Assembly: GCA_963970005.1 (NCBI GenBank) | Contig: CAXAMN010003692.1 | Span: 1 to 64,000, forward strand | DNA length: 64,000 bases | DNA from: Durusdinium trenchii | Lineage: Eukaryota > Sar > Dinophyceae > Suessiales > Symbiodiniaceae | Direction of reading: 5' to 3' | Shown: piece by piece, positions 52,571 through 62,089 of the stretch | Layout: every line of letters begins with the position of its first letter | Position numbering within the stretch: position 1 is the first letter of the stretch | Notes under the pieces: generated by a model | The model's input: the letters and a program-made list of their open reading frames with translations, nothing else | What the model was told of the DNA's origin: nothing | Databases searched by the model: none | Made by a program: the position numbers and the translations under genes

Positions 52571-55255
52571 ATGCCCACCGCTTCTGAAGAGAAGCAACCG
52601 GAATCCGCTAGCTCTGACAAGTTCTTTGTCCCAAAGTTCGACAACACTACGGTTGGGTACAAGGAGTGGAGGAAAAGGATTCAGTTGTATGCCCACCGAC
52701 AGAAACTCCAAGGCAGATCTCGTGAGACAGCCCTGAACGTGTTGTCAGTTCTGGAAGGAGCCGCATGGCGGCAATGCGAAGATCTGGAACTGTCGGAATT
52801 AGAAAGAGAAGATGGAATCCAAACAATCCTTCGCAGGTTGGACGCTCAGTGGCAGTATGATGAGCGTGTCGAGATGCCCGAGGCCTTTGAGAAGTTTTTC
52901 TTTCGGCTGGTGAGGAAGCAAGGACAGTCATTGTTGGATTTTTGCAGCGAGTTCAATCAGGCCTTGAGAGAGCTGAAGAAGTTCAAGATTGAACTCCCAC
53001 AGGAAGTGTCAGGTTGGCTCATGCTCCGTCGCGCAGCATTGTCCAAAGAACAACAGTTGATGATTCAGACACATATCGGTACAACATTGACCCTCACAGC
53101 CGTTGAGCCAGCATTGTATCTTATTTTGGGCCAGGATCACAAGCATGCACATGTGCCTCAACGCCGGAATCCGTTACAGCAGCAGCAGGGACGATGGAAA
53201 CCTCGCCAACTCGTCCATGCAGTTGTGGATGAGGAGCCTGAGGACAGTGCAGCATGGGATCAACTGGATCAAACCTACTATGAAGCAGAAGATGTCACTG
53301 AGGACTGGTTTGATGATCCCGATGATACATACTGGCAGGAAGACGACGAGGCCTTCTTCTACGATGCCATGAGTGTTGACGACAGTTCACTGTTCGATAC
53401 TGAAGATTTCGATCAGGTCTATGCTGCATACACGGATGCCAAGCAAAGGATGCAGCAGCTCAGGCAGAGCAGGGGATTTTACCCTGTTGTTGCCATGGTG
53501 GATCAACGACAGATGCCCCTCGGTTCATCGACAACCCCGAGGTCGCCGAGTCCACCATCAGGGAAGAAAGGAAAAGGAAAGAAGTCAAAAGGAAAGTCAA
53601 CATCCTCATCGTCAAGCGGAAAAGGTCCAACAGGAAAAGCAAGAGCCAAAGATGCCATGGCAGGAATGCCAGAGACAAGAACATGTTTGCGCTGTGGCAA
53701 AGTGGGTCATCTTGCGGCCAATTGTCAGACCAAGACAGGATCCCCCAAGAAGAGAGTTCTCGAAGATGGAGATCCCCTTCTGGCTGGTATGGTGTTCCAT
53801 CAAGAGCACCTTCAGTTTGAGGATGCAGTTGAGGATTTGGAGCAGCCAGTGTTTTATGACGCTGAGGAGGCCTATGCCCAGGGTGAACAACTCGTGAGGG
53901 CAGGAGGCTGGTTGACTGAGAGAGCCGATACAGCGATCCAGGACCAAGGAGCAAGCAGCTTTTTGATGGGTACAGAGTATTTGCTCAGGTACATTCGTTG
54001 GTTGGCAGCAAAAGGGTTCGATGTGTCTCAGCTGGAGTTCAAACGTTGCGACAAGGCCTTCCGTTTTGGAGGAGATGCTGAGGGCCACTCTCGCTGGATG
54101 ATCTCTCTCCCGGTGCTCATTGAGGGTGTCCCTGGAAGGATCCAGTCCTATGTGATCTTTGGTGCAACTCCAATGTTGTTAGGCCGACCTGTCCTGGAGA
54201 AGCTGCAGACCATCGTTGACTTCGGTGACAACCGCATGCGCATCATGGGAGGGCCATGGAAGGAGATCGAACGTGGCAAACAAGGAGCCATGTTGTTGCC
54301 CCTTTGCCAGAACCTCCATGAAGCGGACCAGCTGTCACAGCCAGTTTTCGACCTGAGAAGTGAAGACGACCACGCTGAATCAGCGACACTCCATGAGTTC
54401 CTGAAGGACCTCAACGCTGAGCAGCGCTACGAGGAGATGAAGTCTGAGGTTGAAGGCCTGGCAGATGATGGACCTCAGGCCGAAGAGAAAGAAGGAGTTG
54501 AGAAGACTATCGAAAGTCTCGAGAAGTTCTTCGTTTGCTGCGAACACCAGCTGCAAGAGATCAAGAAGAAGCAGAGTCAAATGCTTCAGGAGGCTAGACC
54601 TGAAGCTCGAAGACGCAAGCTGGTGTGGGAGGTCTACGCAGGGCGTGGACGAGTTTCAGAAGAGTGTGCAAGGAGTGGAGCGGAAGTGATGAGATTCGGG
54701 CTCGATGATGGCTGGGACTTCACGAAAGCCAAGCACAGGAGAGCACTTTTGAGCATGCAGCAGGAGCTGGAACCCGATGAAGTGTTCATCAGCCCCAAGT
54801 GCACTCTATGGAGCCCCATGCAGAACATCAACGTCCGCAATGAAGAAGATGCTCAAGCACTGCGTGAGAAGCAGTGGGAGGATCATGAAATCCACTTGAA
54901 GTTTGCCAGGCGACTCTACCTGCAGCAAGCCAAGCACGGGCGCCATGCCCACATCGAGCGCCCAGCACCTTCCAAGGCCTGGTCAACACCGGCGTTCAAG
55001 TCGCTGCCCGGTATGCAAGTCACCTTTGACCAGTGTGCATATGGAGCTACTACCTGGACTGATGACGGCCAGTGGGCACCAATCAAGAAGTCCACAACTC
55101 TCAAGACAACCAAGCAGGCCATGGTTTGGCAAATGTCCAGGCGACGCTCAGGAGATCATGCACACCATCCCTGGCCAAACACATTGCCAAGGCCATCATG
55201 GCTGATGAAGGGCTACACGAACAGGTCTATGCAGCTGGACAAGAAGAACAGCTGA
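52571..55255 (+). CDS. copia gag-protease plus methyltransferase-like domain
   Basis: ATG 52571 (MPTASEEKQPESASSDKFF) starts 46 bases after the LTR. Gag covers about residues 1-290 (YKEWRKRIQLYAHRQKLQG and FEKFFFRLVRKQGQSLLDF). A zinc knuckle CLRCGKVGHLAANC lies at about 53690-53731. The protease segment has DQGASSF, with its Asp codon at 53942-53944, where the family has D[ST]GA. From about 54614 comes LVWEVYAGRGRVSEECARSG, then GLDDGWDFTKAKHR, FISPKCTLWSPMQN and AHIERPAPSKAWST with FDQCAYGATTW, a SAM-methyltransferase-like layout. The true protein should continue into the integrase. A frameshift near 55170 diverts the last 28 or so codons. Confidence 0.85.
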   Translation: MPTASEEKQPESASSDKFFVPKFDNTTVGYKEWRKRIQLYAHRQKLQGRSRETALNVLSVLEGAAWRQCEDLELSELEREDGIQTILRRLDAQWQYDERVEMPEAFEKFFFRLVRKQGQSLLDFCSEFNQALRELKKFKIELPQEVSGWLMLRRAALSKEQQLMIQTHIGTTLTLTAVEPALYLILGQDHKHAHVPQRRNPLQQQQGRWKPRQLVHAVVDEEPEDSAAWDQLDQTYYEAEDVTEDWFDDPDDTYWQEDDEAFFYDAMSVDDSSLFDTEDFDQVYAAYTDAKQRMQQLRQSRGFYPVVAMVDQRQMPLGSSTTPRSPSPPSGKKGKGKKSKGKSTSSSSSGKGPTGKARAKDAMAGMPETRTCLRCGKVGHLAANCQTKTGSPKKRVLEDGDPLLAGMVFHQEHLQFEDAVEDLEQPVFYDAEEAYAQGEQLVRAGGWLTERADTAIQDQGASSFLMGTEYLLRYIRWLAAKGFDVSQLEFKRCDKAFRFGGDAEGHSRWMISLPVLIEGVPGRIQSYVIFGATPMLLGRPVLEKLQTIVDFGDNRMRIMGGPWKEIERGKQGAMLLPLCQNLHEADQLSQPVFDLRSEDDHAESATLHEFLKDLNAEQRYEEMKSEVEGLADDGPQAEEKEGVEKTIESLEKFFVCCEHQLQEIKKKQSQMLQEARPEARRRKLVWEVYAGRGRVSEECARSGAEVMRFGLDDGWDFTKAKHRRALLSMQQELEPDEVFISPKCTLWSPMQNINVRNEEDAQALREKQWEDHEIHLKFARRLYLQQAKHGRHAHIERPAPSKAWSTPAFKSLPGMQVTFDQCAYGATTWTDDGQWAPIKKSTTLKTTKQAMVWQMSRRRSGDHAHHPWPNTLPRPSWLMKGYTNRSMQLDKKNS

Positions 55256-56511
55256 CGGGCATCCTGAGAAAGCTCGGAACCAAGCATGGCACTGAAGCCG
55301 TGCGGGTGGCATACCGCCTCCACCGCAACCTAGGCCATCCACGCACTGAGGTCTTGCTCAATCTTTTGAAGGACAAGCCATGCAATCCTAAGGTTGTGGA
55401 TGCCATCAAAGACCTGGAATGTCCCTATTGCACGTCCTTTGCCATCAAGAAGACAGCAGCCCCAGCCCATCTCAACAGGGCGACGGAGTTCAATGTGAAC
55501 GTCCAGTGCGATGTCATGTGGCTAGATCTCAACTCCCTGGAAGATCAAAAGGGAGACAAGAAGCAGAAGAAGGTTGGCATCATGGTCATGGTCGATGAAG
55601 CAACCAGATACATGATGGCCAGGACGATCGGTGAAGAACAAGCCACGACACTGCAGAAGGCGATGGAAAGGAGCTGGATCAAGCTTCACGGACCACCTCA
55701 CAAGCTCTTTGTTGATGAACATCCAGCATTCGCCTCAGACAGTACAATGAAGTGGGCAGAGGAGCGCGGCATTGAGATGCGCATCAGCCCTGGCCAAAGT
55801 CACACAAGAACAAGTCTTGTGGAAAGAAGGCATCAACTGCTCAGGAAAAGCCTCCAGGTGTTCATGAAGGAACATGGCCTGAAAGACATCCATGGCGTAC
55901 AAGACGCCCTCAACTGGGTGGTTCCTGCTCTCAATGACCACACCTTCGTGAATGGGTTCACTCCAACACAGCTGGCACTTGGCAGGCAGCCAAATCTTCC
56001 CGGGCTATTGTCCGGTGAGAGGACTACTATGAACCAGCTGAACATGGGAGAGCAGGAGAAACTCCACCGAAGACTCCAGCTGAAGCTCGAGGCTCAAGCA
56101 GCATGTGCCAAGGCCGAAGTGGATGTGAAGCTTCGTCGTGCGCTCTTGCGCAAGTTCGTGGGCCAAGATGAAGAGTTGAAGCCAGGTGAGAAATGCCTCT
56201 ACTGGCGCGAAGCCCCAGATCGGCAGCACACCATCCAGTGGAGAGGCCCAGCAGTCATTTTGGCTGTTGAGAAGAACCCCGATGATGGCACTATCACGAC
56301 ATACTGGCTCGCTCACGGCACTTCCCTCATTCGTGCAGGACGTCAGCACGTCAGGAAGATGCCCAATGATGAGGGCATGGCTCAGTCAGAAGAAAGAGCC
56401 AAACTAGCCCTACAAGGCCTACGACAGCGAAGGGTAGTGCGAGTCTTGGATTTGAACAGGGCAAACAAACGAAGCCTAGAGGGCAAACAAACGAAGCCTA
56501 GACGAGCTTGA
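55165..56511 (+). CDS. copia integrase
   Basis: The frame continues the polyprotein after the shift near 55170 (LAKHIAKAIMADEGLHEQ). The zinc-binding HHCC part is HRNLGHPRTEVLLNLLKDKP ... LECPYCTSFA. The catalytic core has VQCDVMWLDLNSL, KLFVDEHPAFASDS and RTSLVERRHQLLRKSLQ, giving a D, D, E set. GFTPTQLALGRQPNLPGLLS is the usual follow-on, and KCLYWREAPDRQHTIQWRGP fits the C-terminal domain. A 22-bp tandem duplication at 56459-56502 shifts the end of the frame. Confidence 0.85.
   Translation, partial: PSLAKHIAKAIMADEGLHEQVYAAGQEEQLTGILRKLGTKHGTEAVRVAYRLHRNLGHPRTEVLLNLLKDKPCNPKVVDAIKDLECPYCTSFAIKKTAAPAHLNRATEFNVNVQCDVMWLDLNSLEDQKGDKKQKKVGIMVMVDEATRYMMARTIGEEQATTLQKAMERSWIKLHGPPHKLFVDEHPAFASDSTMKWAEERGIEMRISPGQSHTRTSLVERRHQLLRKSLQVFMKEHGLKDIHGVQDALNWVVPALNDHTFVNGFTPTQLALGRQPNLPGLLSGERTTMNQLNMGEQEKLHRRLQLKLEAQAACAKAEVDVKLRRALLRKFVGQDEELKPGEKCLYWREAPDRQHTIQWRGPAVILAVEKNPDDGTITTYWLAHGTSLIRAGRQHVRKMPNDEGMAQSEERAKLALQGLRQRRVVRVLDLNRANKRSLEGKQTKPRRA
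56459..56502 (+). repeat. 22-bp tandem duplication causing a frameshift
   Basis: GGGCAAACAAACGAAGCCTAGA occurs twice head to tail (56459-56480 and 56481-56502). Because 22 is not a multiple of three, it moves the integrase frame out of line with the continuation SLDELDPEDPADEELLDPVL in the next frame. A single copy would keep that frame open. Confidence 0.9.
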
Positions 56512-56759
56512 CCCTGAAGACCCAGCAGATGAAGAGCTGTTGGACCCAGTCCTAAGGCAAGCGGAAGCGCCACCCTACACTCCTGGCCTGGGAGCAACGC
56601 ATGATCCACCGAGCAGTACACCACCGGTGTCCCATGCAGCATTGCAGCATATCCCGGAGGCACCACCAGGTGATCATGATGATCCAGGCAGCCCACAGCG
56701 AGAGAGAGCACTACACAATGCAGCACGCACACTGAACAGACTCTACCACCACAGATGAC

Positions 56760-58283
56760 GATGATCTGATGGATTCTCCACATCATCCAGCACAAGCATC
56801 CGGTGCACCGGAATCCAGTGCACCAACAGAGCCAGAACCGGACCTCGAGGTAGATCCACTGTTCAAGACTCCAAAGTCGGAGACATTCGAGGAAAAGAGA
56901 CGAAGACTCGACAAGCAAGAAACAATCTGGGCAAGACCAGCCCAGAACACAGGAGCAACGTCATCACAACATGCGGCAGCAGCATCGGCAGCGGCAGAAC
57001 AAGAACCACAAGAACCAGCGGCAGAAGGCTCAGCAAGCCTTCATAACATCACGCATACACCACCCTCACCGGGCGAAGGCAGCACAAAACATAAGGACAA
57101 GAAGATTCGATTCGATGATGAAGAGGCCTTCCATGTCGACCTGGTGTCAGCCACTCGGGCACTGGATGCCGACAGCCTCAACAAGTTGGCAGAAGGCTGG
57201 ACGTATGATGAAAAGTCCAATGAGTTTGTGCTGGGCCCCACTCAAGATTTTTGGAGCTTTGAGGATGGTTTCCTTGTGAGGAATCACTGCTGGTCGAGGG
57301 ATTCCACCTATGTCCTCAATGTTCAAGAGCTTCCCTTCGATCTGAAGCAGACAGACCTGCAAGCCACAAATGGCCTGACCATGATCAACGGCCAGAAGAA
57401 GATCTACGTGAACGACAGCGAAACCTACATGGTTGGGAAAGGCCAGTGGCATGGCAAGACATTGTTCCCACTAACGAAAGCAGCAGCCACATGTCGAAGA
57501 ATGCCCTACGCAGGAGACCTCGAGTCCAAGGTGCAAAACCGCTGGACGCTGCGTGGAAGGGGACATGTATGGACTGCAGTGGGAGTCACGAAGAAGAGGA
57601 AAGAGAAGGACGACCTCAGAGAAGGTCGCGTGAAGCTCGAGGACAGGCTGGCCTTCGTTGAAGGAAAGAAGGCAGAGCTGGCCAGCATCTTTGAGAACGG
57701 AGTCTGGGAAATCGAATGTCACCCAGAGCGAGTAGATCATGCTCGCGTGATGAAGGCCAGGTTCGTTCTCAAGTGGACGATGGACCAGAAGGGCAATCCT
57801 CGAGCCAAAGCAAGGCTCGTTCTCCAGGGCTTCAGCGACCCAGACCTGCTTCAAGGATCACTGGAGACAAGCAGCCCAACACTGTCGAGGATCAGCCGAC
57901 AGATGCTCCTGGCCATCGCGGTGAATGAAGGTTGGTCAAAGTTCACGGCTGACGTCAGTACAGCCTTCCTTCAAGGAGACAGGCAAGAGCGAATGCTGTG
58001 GTGCAAGATTCCTGCCGACGCATGTCGTCTGATTGGCTGTGTCCCAGGAACCTACATGAGGCTTCTGAAGCCCCTATATGGTCAAGCTGATGCTCCAAGA
58101 GCTTGGTTTCAAGTCGCTCAACGAAGATTGTGTCAGTGTGGCTACGAGATCCATTGCTTGGATCATTGCCTCTACAAGCTGCACAACAAGGATGGCAAGC
58201 TTGTGCCGCTCATTGGCCTGCATGTCGATGATTTGATCGGCGCAGGAGATGAAGGAGATGAATGCTACAGGCAAAGCTCGTGA
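56760..58283 (+). CDS. copia reverse transcriptase
   Basis: Open from the acidic linker (DDDDLMDSPHHPAQ) to 58283. The linker is low complexity to about 57100. The enzyme runs from NGVWEIECHPERVDHARVMK through ARFVLKWTMDQKGNPRAKAR, KFTADVSTAFLQGD (motif A) and LLKPLYGQADAPRAWFQ to LIGLHVDDLIGAGDE (motif C, with HVDD in place of the usual YVDD). The frame then shifts by one near 58250 and the protein continues in the next entry. The upstream joint near 56750 is another indel. Confidence 0.85.
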   Translation, partial: DDLMDSPHHPAQASGAPESSAPTEPEPDLEVDPLFKTPKSETFEEKRRRLDKQETIWARPAQNTGATSSQHAAAASAAAEQEPQEPAAEGSASLHNITHTPPSPGEGSTKHKDKKIRFDDEEAFHVDLVSATRALDADSLNKLAEGWTYDEKSNEFVLGPTQDFWSFEDGFLVRNHCWSRDSTYVLNVQELPFDLKQTDLQATNGLTMINGQKKIYVNDSETYMVGKGQWHGKTLFPLTKAAATCRRMPYAGDLESKVQNRWTLRGRGHVWTAVGVTKKRKEKDDLREGRVKLEDRLAFVEGKKAELASIFENGVWEIECHPERVDHARVMKARFVLKWTMDQKGNPRAKARLVLQGFSDPDLLQGSLETSSPTLSRISRQMLLAIAVNEGWSKFTADVSTAFLQGDRQERMLWCKIPADACRLIGCVPGTYMRLLKPLYGQADAPRAWFQVAQRRLCQCGYEIHCLDHCLYKLHNKDGKLVPLIGLHVDDLIGAGDEGDECYRQSS

Positions 58284-59916
58284 AGCCCTCAAGAAAGAGT
58301 TCAACTTCAAGCACTGGACCACCGATGAGAAGGGCGAGCTGGAATTCTGTGGCAACAAGCTCACCAAGGGCGACGACGAAAGCTGGCGACTTCAACAGGA
58401 GGACTATCTCAAGAAGATCAAGCCTATGAGCACAGTGAAGAAGAATGAAGAAGAGGAACTCAGGGGCAGTGAAGTGAGTTCACTCCGAGGGCTTCTCGGA
58501 GCTCTTCAATGGGCATCTACTCAAACGTCGCCTCATTTGTCAGCCTCAATTTCACTCTTATGCGGCAATGTCAACGGAGCCACCCAGTCAGTGGCCAACG
58601 CCGCGAACAAGACTCTGAGGTTTGCCAAGATGAACTCAGACGCCTCAGTGAGATTCCAGCATCTTGGACCACTTCAAGATCTGTGCATGGTCGCAGTGTC
58701 CGATGCGGCATGGGGAGTCCGAGCTGACAATCTGAGTCAGGGTGGCTTCTTTGTGTTATTGGCCCACAAGGAGATGTTGACAGGAGAAATGGACCAACCC
58801 TATGTCATCCTAGAATGGCGGTCCTACAAGCTGTCAAGAGTCTCGAGGAGCTCACTCAATGCAGAAGCACAAGCATGCTCAGCGGCCATCGACTCCTTAG
58901 AGTTTTTGCACATTTTCTGGCAGGCATGTCTACAGATGAACTTTCAGCTCAACAATGCCAAGAGCGAAGAAAGGAGTGGACTGCGCTTCCTCCAGAGTGC
59001 ATTGGTGGTGGACGCAAAGGCACTATATGATGCCATCAAGTCAGAAGTTCCGCAGATCAGCGGCGACAAAAGGACCCAGATAGAAGTGATGATTGTGAAG
59101 GAGAAGATGAGGTCAATGAAGACCCAGTTGCGCTGGGTATCGTCCGAAGTGCAACTATCGGATGGGCTCACCAAGATCCAGGCCAGGCAGTTGCTAGCCG
59201 ATCGACTGAGGAGCCACAAGTTTTCTCTGGTTGCTGACAGTTCCTTTCAGGCAGCCAAGAAGAAGAGCGTGCATGAGAGAAAGGAGAGTTCAAGAAGAAA
59301 TGCAATCAGTGCAAGTGCCAAGAAAAGCTTGGCCATGATGATTGTTTCAAACAGCGTGCAACCAGTGTTGGCTAGCAATGATGAGGACAGTGGTTGGGAC
59401 TGGCCATTGTTGATTTTTACATTGCTGGTTGGACTGAGTGTTTTGCAAGTTGTGAGTTGGGTGCAACGGTGTTGCAATCGACAAGTGCCACGACAGCGAG
59501 GAGAAGCAAGCAGAGAAGATGAAGATGATGAAGAGACGATGGAAGAGATTGGAGTCCAGACAGAGGAGGCTCCAAGGAATCCACCACGAGTGGAAGACAA
59601 GACTACAAAGCTCGAAGCCAAGATCGAGCAGTACAGAGATTTCATCCGAAGAGGCAACATGGTCAACCGAGACCTGAGAAGCACGATAGAGGACCTGAGA
59701 ACAGAGATAGAAGAGAGGCAGATGAGACAAGATCGAACAGATCAAGAGCTTGATCGACACCAAAGGATGATCGCAGAGATCGAAAGAGAGTTGCAAGAAG
59801 TGAGACGGCAAGCAGAGGCCGCACGAAGCAATCTCGCCGGCGTCCCGAGCCGAGTGTTCATAACGCCACGGCAATTCGACATGTGGACTACTGCAGTTTT
59901 TGCTCTCAGCAGGTGA
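58249..59916 (+). CDS. copia RNase H with membrane-segment and coiled-coil extension
   Basis: Continues the reverse transcriptase (KAREALKKEFNFKHWTTDEK). RNase H has VSDAAWGVRADNLSQGGFF (Asp), SRSSLNAEAQACSAAIDSLE (Glu), ALVVDAKALYDAIKSEVPQ (Asp) and LRWVSSEVQLSDGLTK. About 230 residues follow that copia elements normally lack: a hydrophobic span at 59404-59463 (PLLIFTLLVGLSVLQVVSWV), a basic Cys pair (QRCCNRQ), an acidic stretch, then a long coiled coil at about 59600-59820 (IEDLRTEIEERQMRQDRTDQ). It ends FITPRQFDMWTTAVFALSR. Confidence 0.85.
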   Translation: MKEMNATGKAREALKKEFNFKHWTTDEKGELEFCGNKLTKGDDESWRLQQEDYLKKIKPMSTVKKNEEEELRGSEVSSLRGLLGALQWASTQTSPHLSASISLLCGNVNGATQSVANAANKTLRFAKMNSDASVRFQHLGPLQDLCMVAVSDAAWGVRADNLSQGGFFVLLAHKEMLTGEMDQPYVILEWRSYKLSRVSRSSLNAEAQACSAAIDSLEFLHIFWQACLQMNFQLNNAKSEERSGLRFLQSALVVDAKALYDAIKSEVPQISGDKRTQIEVMIVKEKMRSMKTQLRWVSSEVQLSDGLTKIQARQLLADRLRSHKFSLVADSSFQAAKKKSVHERKESSRRNAISASAKKSLAMMIVSNSVQPVLASNDEDSGWDWPLLIFTLLVGLSVLQVVSWVQRCCNRQVPRQRGEASREDEDDEETMEEIGVQTEEAPRNPPRVEDKTTKLEAKIEQYRDFIRRGNMVNRDLRSTIEDLRTEIEERQMRQDRTDQELDRHQRMIAEIERELQEVRRQAEAARSNLAGVPSRVFITPRQFDMWTTAVFALSR

Positions 59917-59993
59917 TGTCGACACCCTACATGTTCATTCCACAACCGGACGTTGGCCGCCCGTCATGAGGCTTTTCGGCCATACACCACCGG

Positions 59994-60188
59994 TGTGAAG
60001 ATTGTGCCACAATCTTGATCTGTGGCGCGTTGCTTTCGGTTCATTGGGCGAATAGGGCCCTTGAGTCACAGGCAATCACGTGAAAAGACACTGCACTGCA
60101 TGTCACGACCCCCTCCGTGTTTCGTTCGTGTTCCTGACTTCGAGCGCAGGTTCCACAAGGCTTAGGTTTTCACACCCAAGCTTTCACA
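59994..60188 (+). repeat. right LTR
   Basis: 195 bases, from TGTGAAGATTGTGCC to GCTTTCACA, the same as the left LTR as read. No clear polypurine tract lies just upstream: the preceding 30 bases are CATGAGGCTTTTCGGCC-type and mixed. Confidence 0.95.
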
Positions 60189-60193
60189 GTAAT
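60189..60193 (+). repeat. 5-bp target-site duplication, right
   Basis: GTAAT, partner of 52325-52329. Confidence 0.9.
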
Positions 60194-60419
60194 AGGTACA
60201 AATTCAATGCGCCAAAAATTATCCCGGCAAGAGACCCGCGATCATATAGGACGAAGTCAAGACAGAAGTTAGGATAGGAGGGGAGTCGGAAGTAGAGAGA
60301 GTTAGTAGGTGGAGGTGAAGCGCCCGCAAGCACAAGGGAGTGGGAAGTGTGGAAGCCAAGGTCCGAATCACCTCTTCTAGATCAGGCAAGTATGCGACAC
60401 AGCGAGCACATATCGGACC

Positions 60420-60785
60420 TTTTTCTCCTCATGACGGAGGTCTACAGAGGTCTAGAGAGCACACATCTGAGAGCACAGTCACCAGAGCACGCATCAAGCG
60501 AGCGAATGAGTGATTGAGTGAGAGTCCCGGGTGTAACCGCGCCAGGTGCACCGGACAAAAGAATAGCTGGGTGCAAAACAAGAGTCTGAAGAAGACGGAG
60601 GTCTAGAGGTCCGGAGACCGGTTTAGAGAGCGCACACAGTCACCAGAGCACGCATCAAGTGAGTGAATGAATGAGTGAGTGAGAGTGAGTGTGAGTGTGA
60701 GAGTGAGCGTGAGTGAGAGGAGAGCCGTGTGAATGAGAGTGAGCTGTGAGTGAGAGTGAGAGTCAGAGCGAGAGAAATTGAGCAT
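60420..60785 (+). repeat. AGGTCTAGAG words and GAGT microsatellite
   Basis: 60430-60660 repeats words such as GGTCTAGAG and AGCACGCATCAAG. 60655-60780 is a GAGTGAGTGAGAGTGAGTG-type microsatellite leading directly into satellite array B. Confidence 0.8.
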
Positions 60786-61330
60786 TGCCACGAAAGCTTC
60801 ACTTCGGGTTCACAAAGGGCTGTGCCTGCCACGACATCTGCACTTCGAGGTTCACAAAGTACTGCGCGCCTGCCACCAAATCTGCACTTCGAGGTTCACG
60901 AAGTGCTGCAGCTGCCATGAAACCTGCACTTCGAGGCTCACCAAGTGCTGTGCTTGCCACGAAATCTGCACTTCGAGGTTCACAAAGGACTGCGCGCCCG
61001 CCACGAAATCTGCGCGTGGAGGTTCACAAAGTGCTGCGCTTGCCACGAAATCTGCACGTTGAGGTTCACCAAGTGCTGTGCTTGCCACGAAATCTGCGCT
61101 TCGAGGTTCACAAAGTGCTGCGCTTGCCACGAAATTTACTCTTGGAGGTTCACAAAGTGCTGCGCCTGCCACGAAATCTGCGCGTCGAGGTTCACAAAGT
61201 ACTGCGCGCCTGCCACGAAATCTGCGCGTCGAGGTTGACAAAGTGCTGTGCCTGCCACGGAGTTCGCGCAACGAGTTTCACAAAGTGCTGCGCCTGCCAC
61301 GAAATCTGCACTTCGAAGTAAACGTGCCAC
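60786..61330 (+). repeat. 42-bp satellite array B
   Basis: About thirteen units with TGCCACGAAATCTGC, then ACTTCGAGGTTCACAAAGTG and CTGCGC. Unit starts at 60786, 60827, 60871, 60913 and 60955 show spacings of 41-44. Long open frames on both strands are by-products of the period. Confidence 0.95.
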
Positions 61331-61790
61331 GAAAAGGGCCTGTCCGAAAATGCGCGCGACGCCACAACGAGAGCGCAGTCACGACAAGCGCCTGCCGCCG
61401 CCGCCGCGATTGTAAATAGCAGCGAATTAGCCGGACGCGCCCGCGCAACACCTCGATCTAACACCGGTGCTTAACACCTACCGTAAGACCCCTAGTGTGT
61501 CCACACTGTTTGGGGAAATAGAGTATTTATTTTGCACTATGATAGAATAGGAGCCCAATTCAATCGAACATGCCGCCTCTCCGTGAATGTGTCTCCGATG
61601 CAAAGGACCGATAGGCCATGCCCACGTTGTCTTTCAAAACAGCTGGCGCGTGGTTATCCTCACAACGTGAACTGAATATGGTTCTGCTATCTGGGGTCTA
61701 TGCTGGGTTCTTTTTGAACTTACAAAACTTTTGCCCCTAAGATTAGCTCACCTTTCTTTCTGTAGACGCTTCCCTGTTATTTTCGCTCTA
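61330..61790. other. interval after array B
   Basis: A CG-rich stretch to about 61480 (GCCGCCGCCGCCGCG) shares GAAAATGCGCGCG-type sequence with 62838-62880. The rest shows no gene apart from the intron leading to the exon at 61794. Confidence 0.45.
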
Positions 61791-61793
61791 CAG

Positions 61794-61900
61794 CTTTCCA
61801 ATACCTGAACTCACCTGGCTCAAGCCGGATAAGGGCACTGTGCCAATTTGTGTTCCATTTGGATATCAACGTGACTTTGCGTGTGGGGGTGCTGAACAAG
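61794..61900 (+). CDS. internal exon of an unrecognised gene
   Basis: A pyrimidine-rich stretch and CTACAG precede it, and it ends at a textbook GGTAAGT. The open frame reads FPIPELTWLKPDKGTVPICV, then PFGYQRDFACGGAEQ. Both splice sites fit, which makes this the best isolated exon in the right flank. The neighbouring exons are not identified and no family is recognised. Confidence 0.5.
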
Positions 61901-62089
61901 GTAAGTTGCATCTATGGCCCCCTTCAGCAAGTGATGAGGATTTCTTGTGCATGTTCGGACATTCTTGCTTGGAAAGAGGCAGAGGTGGCAATCGTTTATT
62001 ACAACGTACAATAGGGAAGTAAGCAAGTGTTGCGCAAAGAAAGAATACGACAAACCGCTTTTTTCTTTGCCGCCGGACATGTAGCAGCA

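Larger units (their letters stand above)
52330..60188 (+). mobile_element. full-length Ty1/copia-type LTR retrotransposon, 7,859 bp
   Basis: Bounded by 195-bp LTRs of the TG...CA type and a 5-bp target duplication. Contents in order: LTR, initiator-Met primer site, gag with zinc knuckle, protease, methyltransferase-like domain, integrase, reverse transcriptase, RNase H, membrane/coiled-coil tail, LTR. Integrase before reverse transcriptase is the copia order. The coding region shifts frame at about 55170, 56480, 56750 and 58250, so this copy cannot make a complete polyprotein as written. The LTRs show no difference by eye, implying recent insertion. Confidence 0.95.

Noticed and set aside
60785..61321. 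178-residue plus and 139-residue minus ORFs in satellite array B
   Set aside because: The 42-base period is a multiple of three and keeps several frames open, and units differ in length so no single frame is conserved.
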